DNA of 44,040 nucleotides from Candidatus Woesearchaeota archaeon (GTDB lineage: Archaea; Nanobdellota; Nanobdellia; Woesearchaeales; GW2011-AR4), in NCBI GenBank assembly GCA_023266475.1, contig JAHFQA010000004.1:1-44040 (forward strand). The letters run 5' to 3'. Below, in pieces: positions 37,492 to 44,040 of this stretch. Below the pieces are notes generated by a model that was not told the DNA's origin, ran no database searches, and was given only the letters and a program-made list of their open reading frames with translations. Within the stretch, counting starts at the first letter, position 1; the number at the start of each line of letters is the position of its first letter. Made by a program: the position numbers and the translations under genes.

Positions 37492-37908
37492 TTAGCGCCA
37501 GACTGCCAAGATTCCGCCCATCACAATCATTGCCACTAACCAGTATCCTGAATTAATTGCGAAAAGCTTGAAAGGCTTGCCTTCCCACAATACTTTTCCA
37601 ATCATTACTGTTGCAACAAACCCAAGCCACAGCCAGAACCCTACTTGCAGACCATCCATTATGGAAGAAGCTTGCACATAGCCAACAAAATGCGCCATTA
37701 CATAGCTCATAATTACCGCCGAGACAAATCCGCCTGCTATGGCTTGTTTTGGCGTAACTTTCATCGACTTCATGCTCTTTGGAGTAAAACCCATTAAGTT
37801 CATCCATTGCTTCCCGAATAAAGGCCCATGCCACAAGAAACCAATAATCATATTTGAAATTGCAGCAGATAAAACTGCCAAATAGTTTATGTTAACAATC
37901 GACGCCAT
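37492..37908 (-). CDS. DUF1761-like membrane protein
   Basis: NYLAVLSAAISNMIIGFLWHGPLFGKQWMNLMGF. Confidence 0.75.
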   Translation of the reverse strand: MASIVNINYLAVLSAAISNMIIGFLWHGPLFGKQWMNLMGFTPKSMKSMKVTPKQAIAGGFVSAVIMSYVMAHFVGYVQASSIMDGLQVGFWLWLGFVATVMIGKVLWEGKPFKLFAINSGYWLVAMIVMGGILAVWR

Positions 37909-38008
37909 TTTTTCACCTCACTTATGGATTATTATTGATCTAAATAATTCGGTTTATTTATATTTTTCGAAAGTAAAAATAGTTTGTTTTAATTCTATTA
38001 TGCATTTT

Positions 38009-39538
38009 TTAGTGCTTAAACAATCTTGTCCCTGTAAATACCATAGCAATATTATGCTCATTTGCAGCTTTTATGACTTCTTCATCTCTAATAGAACCGC
38101 CTGGCTGGATTATTGCAGTCACGCCTGCTTTAGCAGATTGATCAACGCCGTCCCTAAATGGGAAGAAAGCGTCAGAACTCATAACGCTACCATATATTTT
38201 TCCTTCTGATTTCATGACTGCTATGTTAACAGCATCAACCCTTGACATCTGGCCTGCGCCAATTCCGACTGTAACATCATCTTTTGCAAAAACAACAGAA
38301 TTTGACTTCACATGCTTATTAACTTTCCATGCAAAAATCATTGCTTTTACTTCCTCCTTTGTCGGCTTTCTCTTAGTCACAACTTTCAAGTTTTTTTGGC
38401 CAAGTTGAATATTTGGCTCAAACTGTGCAAGCAAGCCTCCAGTAACTTTTCTTAAGTCATATTTTTTATTCAATTTTTTTATTGATCCAGCTTCAAGCAA
38501 TCTCATATTTTTCTTATCTTTCAGCATTTCCAACGCCTCTTTTTCAAATCTTGGGCAAACTACAACTTCAATAAATAATGGCTTCATTAGTTCTGCAGTT
38601 TTAGCATTGCAGTTCCTGTTTAGCGCAACAACGCACCCGAACGCGGACTTTGGATCTGCTTGATGCGCTTTATTGTACGCTTCCTCAATTGTACCAGCAC
38701 AAGCAACACCGCTTGGATTTGTGTGCTTTATTACTGCAGCAGCAGGTTTTTCAAATTCTTTGACAAGCTCAAAAGCAGCATCAATGTCCAATATATTATT
38801 GTATGATAGCTCCTTTCCACCCAATTGCTTGGCTGCTGCAACGCATCCTGGCTCTGTAAATATATCCTGATAGAAAGCTGCAGTCTGGTGCGGGTTCTCA
38901 CCATACCTCAGGTTTTGTATTTTCTTGAATGTTATGTTTAGTTTGTCAGGATAATAATTTTTTGACAAATTATTAAAATACCAATTTATAAGGCAATCAT
39001 AATGCGCCGTAAGCGAAAATGCCTTTGCCGCGAGCCTCATCCTATCTTCATTATTTATTTTTTTGTTCTTGATTTTCTCCAAGATTTCATTGTAATCAGA
39101 TTTATCCACTACAACCAGAACATCCTTGTGATTTTTTGCAGCTGCTCTTGCAAGTGAAGGACCACCTATGTCAATGTTCTCAATCATTTCCCCAAAATTT
39201 AATTTTTGCCTAATTGCATCCTCAAAATCATAGAAATTAACAACCACCATGTCCATCGGATCAACTTTAATTTTATTAAGTTCAGCAAGATGTTTTTTGT
39301 TTTTCCTATCAGCCAGAATTCCGGAAAAAATATTTGGATGAATTGACTTGACTCTGCCTTCCAACATCTCTGGAAATTTTGTAATATCAGAAACAAGAAT
39401 TACGTCAATTTTATTTTCTTTCAATAATTTTGCCGTATTGCCTGTTGAGATTATTTTTACTCCAAGCTTGGCTAATTGACTTGCAAAATCCACTATTCCT
39501 TCCTTGTTTGAAACTGAAATCAAAGCTGTCTTTATCAT
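38009..39538 (-). CDS. purH: Bifunctional AICAR formyltransferase/IMP cyclohydrolase
   Basis: [55 protein letters not shown]. Confidence 0.95.
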   Translation of the reverse strand: MIKTALISVSNKEGIVDFASQLAKLGVKIISTGNTAKLLKENKIDVILVSDITKFPEMLEGRVKSIHPNIFSGILADRKNKKHLAELNKIKVDPMDMVVVNFYDFEDAIRQKLNFGEMIENIDIGGPSLARAAAKNHKDVLVVVDKSDYNEILEKIKNKKINNEDRMRLAAKAFSLTAHYDCLINWYFNNLSKNYYPDKLNITFKKIQNLRYGENPHQTAAFYQDIFTEPGCVAAAKQLGGKELSYNNILDIDAAFELVKEFEKPAAAVIKHTNPSGVACAGTIEEAYNKAHQADPKSAFGCVVALNRNCNAKTAELMKPLFIEVVVCPRFEKEALEMLKDKKNMRLLEAGSIKKLNKKYDLRKVTGGLLAQFEPNIQLGQKNLKVVTKRKPTKEEVKAMIFAWKVNKHVKSNSVVFAKDDVTVGIGAGQMSRVDAVNIAVMKSEGKIYGSVMSSDAFFPFRDGVDQSAKAGVTAIIQPGGSIRDEEVIKAANEHNIAMVFTGTRLFKH

Positions 39539-39915
39539 TTTGCTCCAAGTTTTTTTATTCTGTCCATGCTTTTTTTGTGCAACTCTTTTGTATAATTGTA
39601 GCTTCTTCTTGGCAGTTTTTTAGTATAATTATATGTCCCTTTTACCGTCTTTTTGACTTGAGATTGAATCCTGTTTTGTATAATTTTGACTGTTTCCCAA
39701 CCAACCAAAAATACCCCTGCAAACAACAAAATCCAGCTAAAAGCATAGATAGATAATCCTGTAACCAGATAAACTGGCTGGTAAAATTTAATAAACAACA
39801 AAACTTTCCCATAAACTCCAAGCACAAAACTTAACCCAACCAGAACAACACCAGCCAATAGCCTTTTGTCTTTCCACCACTTAATTTCTTTTCCACTCTG
39901 ACTTTCGTTTTCCAT
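39535..39915 (-). CDS. Hypothetical membrane protein
   Basis: Two hydrophobic segments; stop overlaps the purH start region. Confidence 0.6.
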   Translation of the reverse strand: MENESQSGKEIKWWKDKRLLAGVVLVGLSFVLGVYGKVLLFIKFYQPVYLVTGLSIYAFSWILLFAGVFLVGWETVKIIQNRIQSQVKKTVKGTYNYTKKLPRRSYNYTKELHKKSMDRIKKLGAK

Positions 39916-39928
39916 GTTTTTAATTTCA

Positions 39929-40537
39929 TCAATTTATTATTACTTTATTTTCTTGAACTTTGAGTTTTCCCTTGCTGTATAAATCAATTGATTTTACAAT
40001 AATTTCCTGCTCTGCCTTCTGGACTTTTTCCTTTAATGATTCAACTGTCTCGTTTTTATCTATTTTAACTTCTTTTTGCATAATAATTGGGCCTGTATCA
40101 GCTCCTTCATCAACAAAATGCAATGTTGCGCCGGTTACTTTTTCCTTGTTTTTTAGAACTTGCTCATGCACATTCCTGTCCATTCCGGCTGCATATTTTG
40201 GCAGCAGGCTTGGATGAATATTCATAATCTTGTTTTTGTATTTGTTGACAAACCACGGGCTCAAAAATCTCATATAGCCAATCAGCAAAATTAAATCAAT
40301 CTTGCTTTGATCGAGAATTCTCGATGCTTCCTTGTCAAACTCCTCCCTTGTCTTGTTTTTTTGCTCTACAAAAACAGCTTTAATGCTGTGCTTTCTTGCT
40401 CTTTCAAGTGCGTACGCATCTTGTCTATTGCTAATAACAACAGAAATCTTTGCATCAAGCTTTTTGGAGTTTATAGCATCAATTACAGCCTGCATATCTG
40501 TGCCTTTTGTCGACGCTAAAATACCAATATTAATCAT
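39929..40537 (-). CDS. purN: Phosphoribosylglycinamide formyltransferase
   Basis: INIGILASTKGTDMQAVIDAI, MNIHPSLLPKYAAGMD, GATLHFVDEGADTGPIIMQ. Confidence 0.93.
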   Translation of the reverse strand: MINIGILASTKGTDMQAVIDAINSKKLDAKISVVISNRQDAYALERARKHSIKAVFVEQKNKTREEFDKEASRILDQSKIDLILLIGYMRFLSPWFVNKYKNKIMNIHPSLLPKYAAGMDRNVHEQVLKNKEKVTGATLHFVDEGADTGPIIMQKEVKIDKNETVESLKEKVQKAEQEIIVKSIDLYSKGKLKVQENKVIIN

Positions 40538-40635
40538 GTAGCCCCCTAATGAATCAGATTAAATGGCGATATTTAAAGTTATTGGTTTACAATTAAAATT
40601 TTTCTATATGGAAAAATTCTTTATTCTTATTTTAA

Positions 40636-41337
40636 TTAATACCCAGCAAACTTCTCAATCTTAACATTCTGCTGAAGCACATTCATTGTCTTCAACAAAT
40701 TAGACAATCCTTCAACCATTCCAGGCGGTCCGCAGATGTAAAACATAGCATTGCTTAAATCATTGCAGAATTCTTTTATCATATTTTTATCAATTCTTCC
40801 AGTTTTTCCTTGCCATCCTGTTGCATTTTCAGTTATCGTGTTCACAACTTTTAGGTTGGGATTTTCTTTTTCAAAAACAGGCCATTCTTCTTTGTAAACA
40901 ATGTCATTTGGAGTCCTATTGGAATAAAGCAATGTTAATTTTATTGGCAATTTTTTATCTGTTGCATATTTCACCATATCCCTGAAAGGCGTTATCCCAA
41001 TTCCCCCTCCCAAAAAAACTATTTCTTTTGCATCTTCTTTCAAAACAAAAATTCCCATCGGTCCTTTTATTTTTACTTTATCATTAATTTTCAGATTATT
41101 AAATTTCTGCTTGAATAAAGTGCTGGATATTTTTGTTGAAAATAATAAAAAATTTTCCGTAGGAGAAGAAGCGATTGACAAAGGTCTTGTGTTGCCATTT
41201 TCAGGGTCATCCAAGCCAAGCTCAAACATTGCATACTGTCCTGGATTGAAATTAAAAGATTCCTTTTCTAATTTTACGCTCTTGACATCTGCAGTTTCTG
41301 ATTTTGTTTCAATAACTTTAAATTCACTGTTTATCAT
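40636..41337 (-). CDS. Ferredoxin-NADP reductase-like FAD/NAD-binding oxidoreductase
   Basis: PGQYAMFEL, RPLSIASSP, FLGGGIGITPFRDM, YICGPPGM. Confidence 0.9.
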   Translation of the reverse strand: MINSEFKVIETKSETADVKSVKLEKESFNFNPGQYAMFELGLDDPENGNTRPLSIASSPTENFLLFSTKISSTLFKQKFNNLKINDKVKIKGPMGIFVLKEDAKEIVFLGGGIGITPFRDMVKYATDKKLPIKLTLLYSNRTPNDIVYKEEWPVFEKENPNLKVVNTITENATGWQGKTGRIDKNMIKEFCNDLSNAMFYICGPPGMVEGLSNLLKTMNVLQQNVKIEKFAGY

Positions 41338-41478
41338 TTTTGGATAATATTAATATTATTGGCGCCCATGTAACTCAGACTTTGTATTGATCTTTTATTA
41401 TTTCATATCATAATTTTATATAATGATATTTTTATATTAAGATATTCACATACTATAAAATACAACTAAAAAATAAAA

Positions 41479-42321
41479 TTATATCTTCTTAGACAATCCC
41501 ATTGCCTTCAAAGTGTTATCCATGAGCATTGCTCTTGTCATTGGACCAACTCCGCCTGGAACAGGCGTTATATAGCCTGCAACTTCCTTTACATTTTCAA
41601 AATCAACATCGCCGACTAACTTGCCGTTAACCCTATTTATTCCGACATCAATGACAACAGCGCCTTCTTTCACCATGTCTTTTCTTATCAAATTTTGTTT
41701 TCCAACAGCGACAACAAGTATATCTGCTTTTTTTGTATAACCGGCCAAATATTTTGTTTTTGAATGGCAGATAGTAACAGTTGCATTTCTTTCTAGAAGC
41801 ATCATGGCAGTGGGCTTTCCGACTATGTTGCTCCTTCCCAAAACAACTGCATTCTTTCCTTCAATCCTTACTCCAGTTGATTCAACCAGATAGATTACAG
41901 CCCTTGCAGTTGCAGGAGCCAAAATCATATTTTCACAAATTAAATTTCCAAGGCTTAAAGGTGTAAATCCATCAACATCCTTATGAGGCAATATTGAATT
42001 TATTATTAATTTTTCATCAATATGGCTTGGCAGCGGCAACTGAACCAATATTCCATGCAGACTCTCCTTCTGATTCAAATCTCCAATCAGCTTCAGCAAA
42101 TCTATTTCGCTCGTTTCTTCGCTTAGATTATATCTTTCGCAATAAAATCCCGCTTCCTTAGAATCCTTTTCCTTGAAATTAACATAAACTTCAGAAGCGG
42201 GGTTGTTTCCCACTAAAACTAAAGCCAATCCTGGCTTTTCCTTCATGTTTTTTACTTTATTTTTTATATTTTCAAGAATGCTTTTTGCAATTTTGTTCCC
42301 ATCGATGATTTTTGCTGGCAT
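41479..42321 (-). CDS. folD: Methylenetetrahydrofolate dehydrogenase/cyclohydrolase
   Basis: ATG at 42321: MPAKIIDGNKIAKSI; GILVQLPLPSHID, VLGRSNIVGKPTAMMLL, TPVPGGVGPMT. Confidence 0.95.
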   Translation of the reverse strand: MPAKIIDGNKIAKSILENIKNKVKNMKEKPGLALVLVGNNPASEVYVNFKEKDSKEAGFYCERYNLSEETSEIDLLKLIGDLNQKESLHGILVQLPLPSHIDEKLIINSILPHKDVDGFTPLSLGNLICENMILAPATARAVIYLVESTGVRIEGKNAVVLGRSNIVGKPTAMMLLERNATVTICHSKTKYLAGYTKKADILVVAVGKQNLIRKDMVKEGAVVIDVGINRVNGKLVGDVDFENVKEVAGYITPVPGGVGPMTRAMLMDNTLKAMGLSKKI

Positions 42322-42466
42322 TTTAATGTTATTTTTATTTTTCCATAACTCGGTTTTATTAATGTTCAATGAATATAAATCCTATTCCTTTATTTTATGT
42401 ATTTGTGTCTCACATGATGCATTAATTATTTTGCAACAATAAAATTTTAAGTTCAAAAAAAATCAA

Positions 42467-43819
42467 TTATCTCAAAATATCAAAATCTGGGTAAAGAGGA
42501 AATTCTTTGCACAATTCCATAACTTCTTTTCTAATTTGATGTATTTTTTTATTCTTTGCTATGGATTCTTTAAAGTTTTTCAGGTACTCCTTGATTTCGT
42601 CTTTATTTTCAGGCAAATTAAATTGCTTTACCTCCATTATTATTTCAGCAATCCACTTCCCAATAATTTGCATCTCTTTTTCTTGCATTCCCCTAGTTGT
42701 CAATGACGGAGTTCCCATCCTCAACCCGCTCGGATAAAATGGAGAGCTTGGATCCGCAGGAATTGTGTTTTTATTCATTGTAATATTGGCTTCGTCAAGA
42801 GCTTCCTGCGCAAAAATTCCTTTCCCCTTCCCGAATGGCGTCAAATCGATTAGTATAAGATGATTATCGCTTCCGTTTGTCACAACTTTTATTCCGTTGT
42901 CAATCAATGATTTTGCAAGCGCTCTTGAATTATTTACAATCTGCTCGCAGTATTTTCTGAATTCTGGCTTGCCCATTTCTTTCAGCGCAACTGCAATCGC
43001 TGCTGTCGTATGGTCATGAGGTCCGCCTTGAAGTCCGGGAAAAACAGCCTTGTCTATTTTTGCAGAAAGCTCAGGGTCCTTGTCAATTCCTTTCTGAGTT
43101 ATCATTATAATCCCGCCGCGCGGCCCCCTGAAAGTCTTATGAGTTGTTGTAGTTATGATATGCACATATCTTGACGGGCTTTTGTGAACACCTGAAGCAA
43201 CCAATCCTGAAATATGGGCAATATCAGCTGCAAGATATGCCCCAACTTTGTCTGCGATTTTTCCAAACTCCTCAAAAGGAAATTCCCTCGCATAAGCTGT
43301 AAATCCGACCCACATAAGCTTCGGCTTGTGCTCCATTGCAAGTTTTTCAACCTCCTCAAGGTCAATGTAGCCGTCTTTTCTAACGTGATATGGTACTGAA
43401 TTAAACAATTGGCCAGTATAACTTGCCTTAAATCCATGCGTCAAATGCCCGCCATCAGGCAGATGGAGTCCCATAATTGTGTCATTAGGCTGGCAAACTG
43501 CCATATACACTGCAAAATTTGCAGGGCTTCCGGAATAGGGCTGGATATTGGCATGAACAACATTGAAGGTTTTTTTTACCCTTTCAATTGCGATCAATTC
43601 AACTTCATCAATAAACTGGTTGCCGCCGTAATATCTTTTTTTTGGATAACCCTCAGAATATTTATTTGTCAGAATTGAGCCCATTGCCTGCAAAACGGCT
43701 TTGCTTACATTATTTTCAGAAGGAATCATTTCCAAGCCAAGCTGCTGCCTCTCAAGCTCACTTTTTATTAAATCATATATTTCGGGATCAGATTTTGAAA
43801 TATCATCCATCATTGACAA
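42467..43819 (-). CDS. glyA: Serine hydroxymethyltransferase
   Basis: IPSENNVSKAV, NKYSEGYPKKRYYGG, TTTTHKTFRGPRGG (PLP Lys). Confidence 0.96.
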   Translation of the reverse strand: MSMMDDISKSDPEIYDLIKSELERQQLGLEMIPSENNVSKAVLQAMGSILTNKYSEGYPKKRYYGGNQFIDEVELIAIERVKKTFNVVHANIQPYSGSPANFAVYMAVCQPNDTIMGLHLPDGGHLTHGFKASYTGQLFNSVPYHVRKDGYIDLEEVEKLAMEHKPKLMWVGFTAYAREFPFEEFGKIADKVGAYLAADIAHISGLVASGVHKSPSRYVHIITTTTHKTFRGPRGGIIMITQKGIDKDPELSAKIDKAVFPGLQGGPHDHTTAAIAVALKEMGKPEFRKYCEQIVNNSRALAKSLIDNGIKVVTNGSDNHLILIDLTPFGKGKGIFAQEALDEANITMNKNTIPADPSSPFYPSGLRMGTPSLTTRGMQEKEMQIIGKWIAEIIMEVKQFNLPENKDEIKEYLKNFKESIAKNKKIHQIRKEVMELCKEFPLYPDFDILR

Positions 43820-43936
43820 TTAAACCACCACTATAGAAAAGACAAGATGAATTGTTTATATAATTTTTGGATTTTATTAGAAAGATTTCGCAAGTTTTTT
43901 AATGCAAAAAAAATAAAAATAAATCAATTACCCAAT

Positions 43937-43950
43937 CGCCCCAAGGGGCG
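43937..43950. terminator. GC-rich hairpin CGCCCC-AA-GGGGCG, possible 3' terminator of the leftward CDS ending at 43959
   Basis: Perfect palindrome; on the minus strand it lies after a stop codon and is followed by a T-rich tract. Confidence 0.4.
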
Positions 43951-43958
43951 GGGTATGT

Positions 43959-44040
43959 TTAAAATTCTGATAACTTGAGTTGATTATCATCTCGTCCTTG
44001 TTCCTTAACATATTTCTTTATTCTGTCTAATCCACCAAAT
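43959..44040 (-). CDS. 3' end of a CDS truncated by the window edge
   Basis: ...FGGLDRIKKYVKEQGRDDNQLKLSEF stop; open to the window edge. Confidence 0.5.
   Translation of the reverse strand, partial: FGGLDRIKKYVKEQGRDDNQLKLSEF

Noticed and set aside
1-44040. CRISPR array
   Set aside because: No regularly spaced direct repeats seen on reading the window.
43959-44040. Transposase remnant
   Set aside because: Only 26 residues are visible and no diagnostic motif; kept only as a truncated CDS.

Overview
Archaeal-type window, probably from a DPANN-like lineage (inferred from gene content such as RtcB plus archease, RPA/SSB-like OB-fold protein, FlaI/PilB-type pilus genes and XPD-like helicase; lineage not proven). 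Most of the window is ordinary coding sequence: two VapBC-type toxin-antitoxin pairs, acetolactate synthase-like enzyme, orphan ParA ATPase, archease, ZIP transporter, RtcB, archaeal pilus ATPase and membrane protein, nitrilase, Lgt, CopA-type P1B-ATPase, a complete Liv-type ABC transporter, TrhO, DEAD-box helicase, a large secreted Cys-rich protein, Pcm, XPD/DinG helicase, and a one-carbon/purine cluster (PurH, PurN, FolD, GlyA). The main discovery is at 11012-11220: a tRNA-Phe(GAA) gene that can be read only if FIVE short introns (30, 27, 22, 29 and 27 nt) are removed. Each junction sits in a bulge-helix-bulge-like (BHB) context, and the spliced product is a regular 74-nt cloverleaf. A simple reading of the raw DNA instead shows a misleading tRNA-Gln-like anticodon hairpin. 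Secondary observations: a truncated, frameshifted homing-endonuclease-like/wHTH locus, a long hairpin downstream of rtcB, two copies of a structured intergenic element, an AbrB-nucleotidyltransferase fusion with an overlapping small ORF, Lgt with a lipobox protein, and several small ORFs missing from the supplied ORF track.
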